From Deltaproteobacteria bacterium (GTDB lineage Bacteria; Myxococcota_A; JAADFL01), in the NCBI GenBank assembly GCA_013152945.1, contig JAADFL010000193.1:1-64000 (forward strand): 64,000 bases of DNA. The letters are read 5' to 3'. The translations under genes were made by a program, and so were the position numbers. Positions 46,001 to 54,037 of this stretch are shown piece by piece. Under the pieces are notes generated by a model that saw only the letters and a program-made list of their open reading frames with translations, did no database searches and was not told where the DNA came from. Numbering within the stretch: the stretch's first letter is position 1; the number at the start of each line of letters is the position of its first letter.

Positions 46001-46879
46001 TATGACAAGCATAAGCTAAAGGTCAAAGAAGACTTCGAATCTCCTTTGGATGAAGATTTTCGGGAACACGTGCTCACGCACCCGGACGAGATTGAACCTT
46101 TGTCCACAATCCTAACTACCTTGTCCCAGGTGGCTTCCAAGGTTTTTCCTCCAGACCTTGCATCTTATGGGATCGGCTCCGAGGAACCTCCTGACCGGGA
46201 TGTTCCTCCCCAGTTGCTGAAGAACTTCAACTACGTAAGAAAAACTCTGAGGTTACCCGATATTGGGTTATATTCGAGGGATAGGCTGGCAAGCCTGGTA
46301 GCGGTTGAAACAACAGAGCCTCCGTCGATTATCGTTGACTATGCAAAGCTCAAGGGCAGGTTCAACAAGGAACAACGTTTTATCCTTGGAAGAGCCGTGG
46401 ACTCCGCCCGTCCATCGCACATACTGGCCGCCAAACTGGGGTTGAACGGGCTCAAAGACGTGGCCCGCGCAACAGTGAAGATATTGTTTCCCGAGTACGG
46501 CCTGGCAGGAGATTATGACACTGACGAGGAACGGGAAACCATCATGGCCAGAACATTGACAAGACGACTGCGCCGTTCCCTCCTTGAACCGGTCCGGGAA
46601 TACGTTGTACGACAGGACGAGATAGAATGGGACCGGTACTTACAGGGTGTCATGCATTCTTCCAACAGGGCGGGTTTCATTCTTTGCGGCGACATAACCA
46701 CGGCAGCCGGGGTCATCATCCGGGAATCTCCGGAACTCAAGAGAGTGTTGCTGAAGCAAAGGGAAGATTTCGAAAAGGTCTTTAGTCAATCCCCGCAACT
46801 CAGGGAACTCGTGCTTTTCGCTGTTTCAGACGACTACTTCGAACTGAGGGAAAAGGCCGGAATAGCCATCAAGGGATAG
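40046..46879 (+). CDS. Giant TPR-repeat protein (2277 residues)
   Basis: The product has roughly fifty TPR-like helical pairs running from residue 1 to about 2000, with the recurring pattern of an AIEAYKEILKLDPENLGAL-type helix then W-x-x-L. Starting near residue 2010 a distinct about 265-residue domain begins, including FNKEQRFILGRAVDSARPSH and SNRAGFILCGDITTAAGV. There is no signal peptide, so it is probably a cytoplasmic scaffold. It is the third gene of a co-directional set with the MshEN-receiver and GltJ-like proteins. The C-terminal domain recurs in other myxobacterial TPR proteins as far as I recall, but I do not recognise a function. Confidence 0.85.
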   Translation: MDHEKAIANYWNILEAEPANREAFASLEKLLFKLGRWEQLISLYEKTAGAVGGPKGAPLILKAGMIWNAKLKRREKAVECYKKTLELDPDNLSAMAHLKEHYAATKQWNEYVGLLREEAKQAESPEEKGDLLFSIGTTYRDKLGEPGKAMSAFQEAFKTDPKCTKAIKAGMEIYKNLGRWNMVVKLLNIQLRVLKDDQEKADVYMEMAEIYASRMSQTNDAIECYQKVLELAPGNMKALEAMGNLYASGGAAAALEGTEATEPTSVTQAPGAAETAAHYISLAEIQMQEPPNLEQARELCEKALAIEPGNKMAVEILEETFRKEKRWNDLVLFLEKQVDLTPDTDRKLDFLSNLIIIAAREMKRPKKARGYIEQAMALGAAKETLFSPVLEVYERSGRFTEYLDLLSLKVQYSEDVAEKAGILLEMGDLWREQLKNEEKANEFYLQVLEINPENERAQELHEQYLRARGDWDALIDVLCKKAETAESDEEKASHYAEAAKLLTTAEDYQYAPEIALPRAIEFWEKVLDLDPSNKEARVSLTDLYRTTGNYEKFLAVLENNIELAETDEDKIASLREIAEICFQVVGDHQRAIETYSKLLDIQPHDPEALDAMAQYYREAGEFEDLAQVLDRRRASINEPAELLALNEELAYIFVQRLGDTEKAIEAYKEILKLDPENLGALGALEKLYSSKNDWRGLFEVFAKQRDLAREPGRRAEISARAARIATEHPEETGADSDAITALWTEVLAVRPDDKDALAALADIYREAGAWEEFVADLISLAGTTEKPEERAKIRLAAADAANEKLGDPVKARELYRLVLQDNPAEKKAIETLQSLSEADEDWEGLAEVLEMKVSTSEEDDFIKLNMELAGLYENKLNKTDDAIGALNRVLDLDPGNQGAVVELSRLLQDSERWDELTEVLDKRLDMTSQMDERLDILRELAGVRERELADYGGAASAYEQILEIDPSDHEATEALERIYLEGGEWEQLIRLFNRKIEAAEDPEDKSTLLLQMADIYENKMVRKDLAFETYARLFELGVSDSDTLSELERLAGELNQWDLARVLEIEADRTQDKESQVKLLFRVAGLAVDKLESPDKAIATYKKILEISPADREAHKAVVHLLKKGGDYTELAQALDTEADALEDDPNERAEVLLSLASVYEENLDDLERAVQTYRRVMDIQPGNRDALSALSRIYNQEKRWQELAEVLEQEVAATNDMERKVSLHYQIAGLWERELNQPEKSVDSYLAILDIDSSNLPALKSLEKLYNSLERWKDLALVYVREANLFDEADIKIVMLSKAAKILEHKVSDRQEAIEILNNILEIDPDNLPAIRGLQRLYFDEEDWERLIEVYEREIPLEGDTSRQVALYQAIGEIFEIKLERAEKAVESYEKILELAGEHRQALQALSRIYAKLEEWERCVQTTTREAALAPDTNTGAELNIKVAEIFRDKLDAPDRALEHFQRALELNPTASKALDGAANILRKQQRWQELYQLKKIEEKTLPRGEEHAAVLCEIAKLGMEKLGMEDEAITCYKDALESVTDYLPAMLPLAEIYFNRQNWKETAPLLERIVEAEKDRTEPSTLASLKYRQGWALDQLNDGAEARKCYEDAISMAPDLLEARSSLVELLLREDDKAAALPHMEAIANLKMDSVAPEEAAGLYYRVGAMAQELGESDKAIEAFEKAIDIDRSHLPSLEALAQAYESSERWEDAVKVSDDLLQITKEAGLRSRLLTRVGTMLMDRLSDPASAVAKLAEAAELAPEDMEVQTKLLEAYKTAGMWQEAVEYVSRLIEAEEDPRRTGILEVYLGELYRDGLGDQDRAVEAYCEALRKDPGNQGAQQALFTYHEQDGSWEKLAERFRSIADSIPEERIETKADLVKALGKLYIEKLQDRNKAIETLREAAELDREDIEIHKALVELFGDDENYKAEAIDSHKALLRGDPLRVDTYHLLAKTYQERGQADKAFCVCAVLNFLKETTPEEKKFYDKHKLKVKEDFESPLDEDFREHVLTHPDEIEPLSTILTTLSQVASKVFPPDLASYGIGSEEPPDRDVPPQLLKNFNYVRKTLRLPDIGLYSRDRLASLVAVETTEPPSIIVDYAKLKGRFNKEQRFILGRAVDSARPSHILAAKLGLNGLKDVARATVKILFPEYGLAGDYDTDEERETIMARTLTRRLRRSLLEPVREYVVRQDEIEWDRYLQGVMHSSNRAGFILCGDITTAAGVIIRESPELKRVLLKQREDFEKVFSQSPQLRELVLFAVSDDYFELREKAGIAIKG

Positions 46880-46933
46880 GCCCGCCACCCTTGGGCTGCC
46901 CGTTGATATCCATTGGCTGAATATGGCGAAAGG

Positions 46934-46954
46934 CCGGGGTGGTATCCCGGTTTT
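46934..46954 (+). terminator. Terminator after the giant TPR gene
   Basis: CCGGG (46934-46938) and CCCGG (46946-46950) form a stem followed by TTTT, in the convergent gap between the TPR gene and the MYXO-CTERM-like remnant. It could serve the plus strand, or both strands. Confidence 0.55.
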
Positions 46955-46957
46955 AAA

Positions 46958-47602
46958 CTAGTCTTCTCTTCTCTTCCTTAACAAAGTCAGCCCAATCAAC
47001 AGGAGCAACCCGGCGACTGGCCCTGCCACATTTTCTCCGGGTGTCCCGCATCCGCATGTTTTCGGCTCCCCGGCAGGAGTGTTCTGATTGTCTCCGCCCT
47101 CTTGCCACCTCTTGGGATCCAATGGGTAACTATCCTCGGAATCAGGATGCCCGTCATTGTCGTCACCAGGATCCTTGACGTCATCCTGGTAATCATTGTC
47201 ATGGTCGAAACTGAAATCCTCACCTCCCGGTCTCTTGTCACATCGAGCCTGTGAGCAATCGATGGGAACACAGTATCCATCGACACATTACTTGCCGTTC
47301 GAGCACTCGCCGAAAATACAGGGTTCGGCGCAACGGCAAGCTGCACAAACAGAACCGCCGGGGCACAAGTCACTCTCGTCCACATCACCGTTACAATCGT
47401 TGTCCATGCCATCACATTGTTCGGGCTTGCCATCGTAGTAAACCGTGACATCCTGCATGGACGGGACATTTTTACCGGCGTCGTTCGAGGTCGACTCTAC
47501 CTGGATCTCCAGCCATGGATTGTCCGGAACATTCAGCATGGACCCTGGTGTGACATAATGTATCCAGTGTATCTTACACGGTCTGACGCCTGGAAAGTGC
47601 AT
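46958..47602 (-). pseudogene. Truncated MYXO-CTERM-like metal-binding-motif gene with in-frame stop
   Basis: Reading the minus strand gives a Cys/Asp-rich product with the putative metal-binding repeat QCDGMDNDCNGDVDES, then CAEPCIFGECSNGK, an in-frame TAA at about 47286-47288, and then CVDGYCVPIDCSQARC, an acidic DDNDGHPDSEDSYP linker, EPKTCGCG, a TM helix (VAGPVAGLLLLIGLTL) and RKRRED, with a TAG at 46958-46960. The downstream half is clearly the same protein in the same frame, so a single nonsense change splits it. The upstream half has no signal peptide and starts 15 bases after the deoC stop, so the 5' end is also missing. The C-terminus resembles the MYXO-CTERM sorting tail. Confidence 0.72.
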
Positions 47603-47617
47603 ATTCGTTGACTTATG

Positions 47618-48281
47618 TTACTCTAAATCGCCGGCGATTGCCACCCCTGAACTAGTGCCGAGGCGACTGGCTCCCGCTTCGATCATCTTGACGGCGTCCT
47701 CGAATGTCCTTATTCCACCCGCAGCCTTTACACCAAGTCTGTCTCCAACTACCTTTCGCATCAACCTGACGTGTTCCACCTTTGCGCCCGAAGTCGCCAA
47801 AACCCGTAGATGTCTTCACAAATGCAGCGCCTGCTTCCTTTGAACACCTGCATCCGGCTTCGATCTCCTCCAGGGTCAGGTAACAATTCTCCAATATCAC
47901 CTTGACTTGAGCTTGCTGTGACGCCTTTACGACCATTTCGATATCCCTTGTCACTCTATTATAATCCCTTGACTTGAGTCCGGCGATGTCCAGTACCATA
48001 TCTATTTCCATGGCTCCGGCTTTAACGGCGCTTTCTGCCTCGTAGGCCTTTACATCCGGTGTGTTCGCACCCAGGGGAAAACCCACAACCGAGGCAACGG
48101 ATACGCCGCTGCCCTTGAGTAAGCCGGCGCAATGCTCAACCCATATCTGGTTCACGCAAACGGCAATAAAACCAAACTCCATCGCCTCCTTGCAAAGTTT
48201 GTCGATTTCCTCGACCGTGGCAAATGGTTTCAGGTTGGTGTGATCGATCATCCTGCAAAGCTGCTCTTTCGTTATATCCAT
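47618..48281 (-). pseudogene. deoC: Deoxyribose-phosphate aldolase with a frameshift
   Basis: DeoC cleaves 2-deoxyribose-5-phosphate to glyceraldehyde-3-phosphate and acetaldehyde. The first part reads MDITKEQLCRMIDHTNLKPF and continues to [13 protein letters not shown], including the Schiff-base lysine. The rest ([20 protein letters not shown] and [20 protein letters not shown]) is in the +1 frame, starting near 47797-47802 where one G in TTTTGGCG appears extra. Removing one base there restores a normal 220-residue aldolase. The start at 48281 has GGAGG five bases upstream. Either a real frameshift or a sequencing error would explain this. Confidence 0.85.
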
Positions 48282-48364
48282 GGATCCTCCGTCTTTTCTT
48301 GTTGATTCAAAAAACATGTCAAAACGCACCGGGATACACACAACAGAAAGCTCTTTTATTGAAC

Positions 48365-48393
48365 ATAGTCTTAATAATAACTCGTGATGTCAA
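48365..48393 (-). promoter_or_regulatory. Candidate promoter of deoC
   Basis: On the minus strand TTGACA (48388-48393) precedes GACTAT (48365-48370) by 17 bases, about 85 bases before the deoC start. Confidence 0.4.
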
Positions 48394-48465
48394 TATGCAT
48401 AAAATTTCTTCTTGAAACCTGTTTGGAGCAATCTGTTCCTGTCTTGAACTTTTTGGCCCACTGGT

Positions 48466-48494
48466 TTGACCGGGCCTGTATACTTTGATATTAG
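48466..48494 (+). promoter_or_regulatory. Promoter of the FG-GAP lipoprotein gene
   Basis: TTGACC (48466-48471) and TATTAG (48489-48494) are 17 bases apart and lie 43 bases before the ATG at 48538. Matches are 5/6 and 4/6. Confidence 0.5.
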
Positions 48495-48537
48495 GATCCA
48501 AATGACGAAAGTTTGATAAAAAATCGGAGCATGAGCC

Positions 48538-50148
48538 ATGAACCATGCCCAAAATAATAAGTCGAAGTCCATTTTCATGGTTATTTTCAAATCCATGCTA
48601 ATCTTCTTGATTCTGAACGGATTGTACGCATGCGCTCCGGAACACAACTCTTATTTCGGACTGGACTCGGATAGCGACACTGATACTGACACTGACACTG
48701 ATATTGATACTGATACTGATATAGACGCCGACACAGATACCGGCACCGGCACGAACCGGCGAAAATTCAATACAAGAGTAGTCACCGGCCAGGGGGGATT
48801 CTTCGGTATTTCGATGCTCGATTTCGGTCTTGTTCACACTCGGGTCCCGGTTCTCGGCATAGGCGCACACTATGCCGAAGTATCCAATAAATCGGGCCAA
48901 AATATACGCTCCGGTAAATTGTACCTGTTTGCGGCAAACCAGGTATTCAGCGACCCTGCCGATTCACTCCTGGTGCTTCATCATCCTTTGATACAACAGT
49001 TCTCCGGGTTCGGGTGGCGTCTGGCCAAGCCCTGCGACTTCAACAGCGATGGGAACCCGGACCTTCCTGTGGGAGCACACCTCGACTCGTGGGGCAACAA
49101 CACAAGCTGCGGCCGAATAGTGGTGTTCTGGGGCGATGAAAGCGGATTATTGACCAATTATCGAAGCAGCTTGCACGGCTTGTCCGACAGCCTGCGCAGT
49201 AACTCTGACAGTCTGGGCCAAAGCATTGGTTGCATCGATATCAACGGCGACGGTTATTCCGACCTGGTTGCCGGGGGCCAAAACGCCGGCCCGGACGACA
49301 CCGGACTCGTTGCACTTTACTTTGGATCCGATAAAGGGCTTCCACAGACAGAGTCTGGCATCATCGTGCCGCCGCTTGGTGAAAAAGCACAGTATTTCGG
49401 TGCTTCATTACTGGTCCAAGATCTTGACGGCGACGGTGCACCCGACCTCACGATAGGGGGATGGGGCCTGACCAAGAATCAAAAAGAAGGAAATCCGCAC
49501 ACCGGAGGATTACTGGTATACGCAGGTAATACAAGGTGGGATAAGGGCCCGGACTATAGCATTTTCCCGGACACAACAGGGAAAATCCAATTCGGCAGCG
49601 ATTTGATGTTTATAGACACGGAATCCATCGGACCAGACGCTGCTTCCAAAAACCGGCCCGGCCTTTTGCTCGTTGCAGCCCCTGGTTACCAGCCGCCCGG
49701 CGTATCATCACCTGTCGGCGGCATATTCGTGTACAGCACCGGAGATCCGGGCTTTGCAGGCCGCGGGCCGGTGCAGGTGCTGACACCCCCAAATCTGACT
49801 CCTGATACAGGATTTCCCTCCGGCTTCGATTTTGTGCCCGACTACTGCGGCAAGGACTGTGGCGCCCTGGTAGTAGGAATGAAGTACGCTGATGCCTCGG
49901 CCTCACTACCAGGCACCGGTGCTGCTGCAGTGTTTTTATTGGCCCCGGATCACGAGCGTTTCCTCGAAAAGCCCTTGTTGCTCACCGCACCTGTGCCGAA
50001 ATCCATGGACGGCTTCGGAGCTTCGGTCCGTTTTGTGAAGGACCTGAATGGTGATGGACTCGGCGACTTTGCGGTCGGCATCCCGGAACATGTCGAGGGC
50101 GACTTGAACACCGGAGACCAAACCGGAGGAGTCGTGCTTTTCTATTGA
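48538..50148 (+). CDS. FG-GAP-repeat surface lipoprotein with Asp-Thr linker
   Basis: The 536-residue protein has a lipoprotein signal ending NGLYAC, an Asp/Thr linker (DSDTDTDTDTDIDTDTDID), and a series of integrin-type FG-GAP calcium-binding loops: DFNSDGNPDLPVG, DINGDGYSDLVAG, DLDGDGAPDLTIG and DLNGDGLGDFAVG. The blades would form a beta-propeller on the cell surface. The signal ATG at 48538 has GGAG a few bases upstream. It is divergent from deoC. Function is probably adhesion or binding, as in other FG-GAP proteins. Confidence 0.85.
   Translation: MNHAQNNKSKSIFMVIFKSMLIFLILNGLYACAPEHNSYFGLDSDSDTDTDTDTDIDTDTDIDADTDTGTGTNRRKFNTRVVTGQGGFFGISMLDFGLVHTRVPVLGIGAHYAEVSNKSGQNIRSGKLYLFAANQVFSDPADSLLVLHHPLIQQFSGFGWRLAKPCDFNSDGNPDLPVGAHLDSWGNNTSCGRIVVFWGDESGLLTNYRSSLHGLSDSLRSNSDSLGQSIGCIDINGDGYSDLVAGGQNAGPDDTGLVALYFGSDKGLPQTESGIIVPPLGEKAQYFGASLLVQDLDGDGAPDLTIGGWGLTKNQKEGNPHTGGLLVYAGNTRWDKGPDYSIFPDTTGKIQFGSDLMFIDTESIGPDAASKNRPGLLLVAAPGYQPPGVSSPVGGIFVYSTGDPGFAGRGPVQVLTPPNLTPDTGFPSGFDFVPDYCGKDCGALVVGMKYADASASLPGTGAAAVFLLAPDHERFLEKPLLLTAPVPKSMDGFGASVRFVKDLNGDGLGDFAVGIPEHVEGDLNTGDQTGGVVLFY
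48674..48742 (+). repeat. GAYACT-type low-complexity coding repeat (Asp-Thr linker)
   Basis: Six-base units of the form GATACT or GACACT are repeated with small changes and encode the Asp-Thr linker after the lipobox. A similar acidic linker made of GAYACG units occurs in the GH31 lipoprotein at about 55376-55415. The DNA is prone to slippage, so linker length may vary between strains. Confidence 0.8.
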
Positions 50149-50157
50149 TCCTGATGA

Positions 50158-50186
50158 TTGACTGTAGTGATTAAAAAAACTATACC
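50158..50186 (+). promoter_or_regulatory. Promoter of the LpoB/BamE-like gene
   Basis: TTGACT (50158-50163) and TATACC (50181-50186) are spaced by 17 bases, starting just after the FG-GAP stop and 62 bases before the GTG start. Confidence 0.5.
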
Positions 50187-50247
50187 AAACGTCTTGTTAG
50201 GTGGCTCGTACGAATACGGGCCGTCAAACCGGTGAAGGGAGGTCAAT

Positions 50248-51339
50248 GTGGCGCCTTTAAAGAATACAAGGAATTTGTTGATCTTTGCATTGATTGTAGC
50301 GTTTCCAATGCAAGTGCTGTCCATGGACAAGATAGCCGTGATGGAACTCAAGGCAAAAAGCGGCATAAAGCAAGCACAGATGGACGTGCTTTCCGACATG
50401 TTGGCTACCCAAATCCGGAATCTCGGCGGGTACGAGGTGGTGACAAGAAGCGATATCGAGTCCATGCTCGGGCTTGAAAAAGCCAAGGAGTTCATCGGTT
50501 GCGACGATGCCAGTTGCCTTGCCGAAATAGGCGGCGTACTTGGCGTACAATACCTGGTGACGGGCAACGTGGCCCTGTTCGGCGGTGTGTATGCAATAAA
50601 CCTCAAGATAATAGACATCAAGCATGCAAAGGTAAAAAACAGCATCTTCAGAAAGGTCACAGGCGGTGAGGCTGCATTGTTGGATGCCGTGCCTCTTGCC
50701 GTAAGCTCACTCATGGGCAGGAAACCTTCTTTGCCCGGGCAGCAGGGTAACCAGGGCCGGCACCCGCAAACTCCCATGCCACCACCAAGAAACAGGTCGC
50801 CCCGCGACGACACCAACGCCATGTCGTCCGCCATACCTGCATCAGGCGACCTCGGTCCGAGAGATCTTGAAGGAAGATACATGTTCCTCCGGTATAACCT
50901 CCGTTTTCAACACGGCGGCAAGGCTTCGTGCGTCAACTACCTGACGGGCAAGATGATCCCCGCAGGCACCAGGATAAAGATACTCAAGGTAACCAACAAG
51001 GAAATCACCTTTATGACTTCGGAGGGGCAGAAAATCCGTTTGAGGTTCGTGCAAAAGTGGGCCGGGAAAAAGGCGGCCCAATGGATCCAAACGGTTATGT
51101 CTCAAAACGATCCCAGGACCGAATGGTCTGACTTCACCAGCCTGGAAAGGCAAGGCATCAGCCAGGGAAAGGCAATAGTCGGGATGAGAAAAAAGGCTGT
51201 GCTTGTAGCCCTTGGGTGGCCGCCGGCCCACAGGACAAAATCACTTGACTCGAATCGATGGACTTATTGGCGCACCCGGTTCGGTACCATTGTCGTACAT
51301 TTTGAAAACGGCCGGGTTTCGAGCATTGGCGGCAGGTGA
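50248..51339 (+). CDS. LpoB/CsgG-like protein with BamE-like C-terminus
   Basis: The 363-residue protein has a signal-like N-terminus and an N-terminal domain resembling CsgG/LpoB-type envelope proteins (MDKIAVMELKAKSGIKQAQ, then YEVVTRSDIESMLGLEKAKE). The C-terminal 90 residues contain GMRKKAVLVALGWPPAHRTK and RFGTIVVHFENGRVSSIGG, which fit the BamE/SmpA-like fold. GTG at 50248 has GGGAGG upstream. It precedes the acyl carrier protein gene by about 95 bases and may belong to the same region without sharing its function. The family link is from motifs only. Confidence 0.62.
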   Translation: MAPLKNTRNLLIFALIVAFPMQVLSMDKIAVMELKAKSGIKQAQMDVLSDMLATQIRNLGGYEVVTRSDIESMLGLEKAKEFIGCDDASCLAEIGGVLGVQYLVTGNVALFGGVYAINLKIIDIKHAKVKNSIFRKVTGGEAALLDAVPLAVSSLMGRKPSLPGQQGNQGRHPQTPMPPPRNRSPRDDTNAMSSAIPASGDLGPRDLEGRYMFLRYNLRFQHGGKASCVNYLTGKMIPAGTRIKILKVTNKEITFMTSEGQKIRLRFVQKWAGKKAAQWIQTVMSQNDPRTEWSDFTSLERQGISQGKAIVGMRKKAVLVALGWPPAHRTKSLDSNRWTYWRTRFGTIVVHFENGRVSSIGGR

Positions 51340-51435
51340 AACCTGGTCCCAAAGGTAATTCTTGTGTGGAAAAGGTTGCGGCGGCAATAGTAAAAGTTAC
51401 TTTTTGCAAGAGCTAACTGTGGAAGGAGTTGAATA

Positions 51436-51750
51436 TTGGAGCCAATGACGGCAAAGCTGATAGAAACAAGAAGAAAAATCTTGTCCAGGATCAAGAGAGA
51501 CCTGATAACACGATTATCTCTGAACTACACTGAAGAGGACTTGCACGAAGATATTTCCCTCCTTGGATCGGGTCTGGGCCTGGATTCCCTGGATGCCCTG
51601 GAGGTCATACTGGGTGTAGAGCATGAATTCGGCATCAAGGTCGAAGAGGGCAATATCGGTTTCCTCCGTTCCATCAACACGATGGCCGATTACCTGTTGG
51701 GTAAAGGAGTAAAGGCCGAAAGCAACGATACATCGGAGGCACTACCATGA
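51436..51750 (+). CDS. Acyl carrier protein
   Basis: The 104-residue protein carries the phosphopantetheine-attachment motif in GLGLDSLDALEVIL, with the serine in DSL, and the usual helical bundle. Use of the TTG at 51436 is supported by GGAAGGAG seven bases upstream; the ATG at 51445 is too far. Its stop overlaps the GcvT-like start as ATGA. It is a dedicated carrier for the four enzymes that follow, probably distinct from the housekeeping AcpP because it is longer and is not beside fabF. Confidence 0.87.
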   Translation: MEPMTAKLIETRRKILSRIKRDLITRLSLNYTEEDLHEDISLLGSGLGLDSLDALEVILGVEHEFGIKVEEGNIGFLRSINTMADYLLGKGVKAESNDTSEALP

Positions 51751-52841
51751 GACGCAGCCCTGTCCATGAAAGGCTGGCGGGCCTTGGCGCCTCGTTCGAG
51801 GAAAAAGATTCGACAGAGGTAGCAACCGGGTTCGGCTCCATTGAAAGAGAATACGGGTTCGTCAGGAAATCCGTAGGGTTGGCTGATGTTTCCCATTACC
51901 AGGTGTTCAGGGGTGCTGAAGACGAGGCCATCTTCTACCTGGACGAGGTTCTGGCGGCGAATATCGCCAATATCAGGTACGGCAGAATGGTTCATACCTT
52001 CCTTGCCGACAAGGACGGCATGGTGGTTAGTGACGTGTACGTTGCCAACAACGAAGATGAAATCATCGTGTTGTGCGAGAGCTTGTTACCGGACCGGGAG
52101 GTGGAGCGACTGCTGCTTGGAGGAAACAACCCGCCACTTACAAATATCACCGGCAGTACGGCGCTGTTCTCCCTGGAAGGTGTTTCTGCATGGGCTGTTG
52201 CAAGAGATTTGTTCGGCCAGGATGTCTTGGGTATGCCGTACCTGTCGGCAGAGCCCCAAGAGATCGGGCAAATACCCATAACCCTGTTCCGGGCAGGCAA
52301 GACAGGTGAATTCGGATACCTTGCAATGTGTAATTCAGACAATGCCCCAGAGGTGTTCGACAAGCTCTTGGCTTCAACCAGCAGGAACAACGGCGGCATG
52401 TTCGGCCTCGATGCATACGGCATCCTGAAACTGGATGGACGTTTCTTCAATATCAACAGTGAAGGGCGCCGGGTAAGAGACCCATTGCCCCTGGGCCTGC
52501 AATGGATGATAGATTTCACGAAAGATCGATTCATGGGCATGGAGGCGCTTTTGGAACGCAGAAGCAAGGGACTGGAGCAAAAGGTCATAGCAATGCGCCT
52601 CGATGCGCCTGAAGAAGAGGTAGCACCCGATGACACGGTAAGCCTGGATAACGAAGAAGTGGGCAGAATCGTTGCCATAGGAAAATCATATACCCTCGAC
52701 AGGCAGATTTGCTTGAGTCTTGTCAATAATGATGTAGCATACTCGGGTTTGCAATTCGAATCGGGCGGACATAAACTGACTTCAATATCCATGCCGCCGT
52801 TCGTACCGAAGAGCCTGGAGATAAAACTGGATGAGGTCTAG
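51747..52841 (+). CDS. GcvT/YgfZ-like folate-binding protein
   Basis: The 364-residue protein fits the glycine-cleavage T-protein/YgfZ superfamily. The first part has EREYGFVRKSVGLADVSHYQ and DGMVVSDVYVANNEDEI, the central TGEFGYLAMC block is typical of the folate-binding domain, and the C-terminal beta-barrel has LPLGLQWMIDFTKDRFMGME. Relatives use tetrahydrofolate in aminomethyl transfer or demethylation. It is translationally coupled to the ACP gene upstream and lies two bases before the thioesterase, which is unusual company. A role in modifying ACP-bound chains is inference. Confidence 0.75.
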   Translation: MRRSPVHERLAGLGASFEEKDSTEVATGFGSIEREYGFVRKSVGLADVSHYQVFRGAEDEAIFYLDEVLAANIANIRYGRMVHTFLADKDGMVVSDVYVANNEDEIIVLCESLLPDREVERLLLGGNNPPLTNITGSTALFSLEGVSAWAVARDLFGQDVLGMPYLSAEPQEIGQIPITLFRAGKTGEFGYLAMCNSDNAPEVFDKLLASTSRNNGGMFGLDAYGILKLDGRFFNINSEGRRVRDPLPLGLQWMIDFTKDRFMGMEALLERRSKGLEQKVIAMRLDAPEEEVAPDDTVSLDNEEVGRIVAIGKSYTLDRQICLSLVNNDVAYSGLQFESGGHKLTSISMPPFVPKSLEIKLDEV

Positions 52842-52843
52842 AT

Positions 52844-53278
52844 ATGAACAGGGGAATACGGAGAAGCATAAAAATCAAGCCCAGGTTCGATGAAATAGAT
52901 ATGCTGGGCATGGCGCACAACTCGGTGTATTTCAAGTGGTTCGAACTCGGCAGGCTCTCTTTGTTGCAGGAAATCATGTCCATGGAAAAGGCACTCGACC
53001 TTGGCGTGCACATGCCGGTCGTGGAAAACCGTTGTGTGTACAAACGACCGGTAAGGTTCCTGGATGAATTGGTCCTGGTCACCACCATGCCCTGGAACGG
53101 CAAATACCAGGGGAAATTCGTATTCGAGCATGTCTTATCCGATTCGAACACTAAAGAAGTTAAGGCACAGGGAGAAACCACGGTGACTGTATATAGTGCA
53201 AGGGAAGAACGGCTGGTCCGCAAACTTCCAAAAGACGTGGTTGAAAAAATCGACTATCTGGCAAGGGGAATGACTTGA
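52844..53278 (+). CDS. 4-hydroxybenzoyl-CoA-thioesterase-fold acyl-thioesterase
   Basis: The 144-residue hotdog-fold enzyme has [19 protein letters not shown], the 4HBT/YbgC signature with the catalytic Asp/Glu region, and [18 protein letters not shown]. It should cleave acyl-CoA or acyl-ACP thioesters. The gene starts two bases after the GcvT-like stop and overlaps fabG by four bases. It may release the finished acyl chain from the ACP. Confidence 0.85.
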   Translation: MNRGIRRSIKIKPRFDEIDMLGMAHNSVYFKWFELGRLSLLQEIMSMEKALDLGVHMPVVENRCVYKRPVRFLDELVLVTTMPWNGKYQGKFVFEHVLSDSNTKEVKAQGETTVTVYSAREERLVRKLPKDVVEKIDYLARGMT

Positions 53279-54036
53279 GACGAGGCGTATTGGAGGGCAA
53301 GAATGCAATAATAACCGGCGGTTCCAGGGGAATCGGCAAGGCGGTTGTTCAACTTTTCTACAACCATGGCGCAAATGTCCTCTTTACCTATTCGACTGAT
53401 GACAAGAAGGCCGCGGAAGTAAAAGAAGCTCTTCCCGGAGTCAAGGCTGTCAAATGCAATGGCCTGGACAGGCAGGAAGTCGAAAACCTGGTCCAGGAGA
53501 TTACCGGGGAAGATGTTCAAAAGGGGCCGGCTATCCTTGTCAATAATGCAGGAAAGACACAAAATTCCTTTTTTGCAATGGCAACTGAAAGAGAATGGGA
53601 CAACATCATCGAGAACAACCTGAAGTCGGCATACAACTGGGCCAAGGCGGTTTTCAGGCCCATGATGGCGGCTGAAAATGGCTGCATCGTGAATGTATCC
53701 TCTGTGTCGGGACTTTTCGGCGTGCCCGGCCAATCAGCGTATGGTGCGTCAAAGGGAGCGATTCTCTCCCTGACGAGAGTCCTTGCCGCTGAAGGAATTC
53801 AAAAATCCATAAGGGTCAACGCAGTGGTGCCCGGATTCATAGAAACCAGGATGACAGCAGCCATTCCGAGGCCGATCAAGCAGAAATACCTGGACAGGAT
53901 TCCAATGAAACGCCTCGGCAAGCCCGAGGAAGTAGCTGAAACGATATTGTTCCTGTGCAGTGATGCCTCTTCTTACATAACGGGCCAAACCATTGTAATT
54001 GATGGAGGCCTTACAAGCCTGCTTGGAGCAGGATGA
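53275..54036 (+). CDS. fabG: 3-oxoacyl-ACP reductase (SDR family)
   Basis: The 253-residue short-chain dehydrogenase has the NADPH-binding [17 protein letters not shown], the NNAG motif in [14 protein letters not shown], and the catalytic Ser-Tyr-Lys in [20 protein letters not shown]. The start is a TTG overlapping the thioesterase stop. It should reduce 3-oxoacyl-ACP to 3-hydroxyacyl-ACP. One base separates its stop from the fabD start. Confidence 0.92.
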   Translation: MRRGVLEGKNAIITGGSRGIGKAVVQLFYNHGANVLFTYSTDDKKAAEVKEALPGVKAVKCNGLDRQEVENLVQEITGEDVQKGPAILVNNAGKTQNSFFAMATEREWDNIIENNLKSAYNWAKAVFRPMMAAENGCIVNVSSVSGLFGVPGQSAYGASKGAILSLTRVLAAEGIQKSIRVNAVVPGFIETRMTAAIPRPIKQKYLDRIPMKRLGKPEEVAETILFLCSDASSYITGQTIVIDGGLTSLLGAG

Positions 54037-54037
54037 A

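Noticed and set aside
47286-47288. Stop codon read as selenocysteine
   Set aside because: The codon is TAA, not TGA, and no SECIS-type hairpin or sel genes were seen.
47797-47802. Programmed frameshift in deoC
   Set aside because: DeoC has no known programmed shift and no slippery or stimulatory structure was seen; mutation or sequencing error is simpler.
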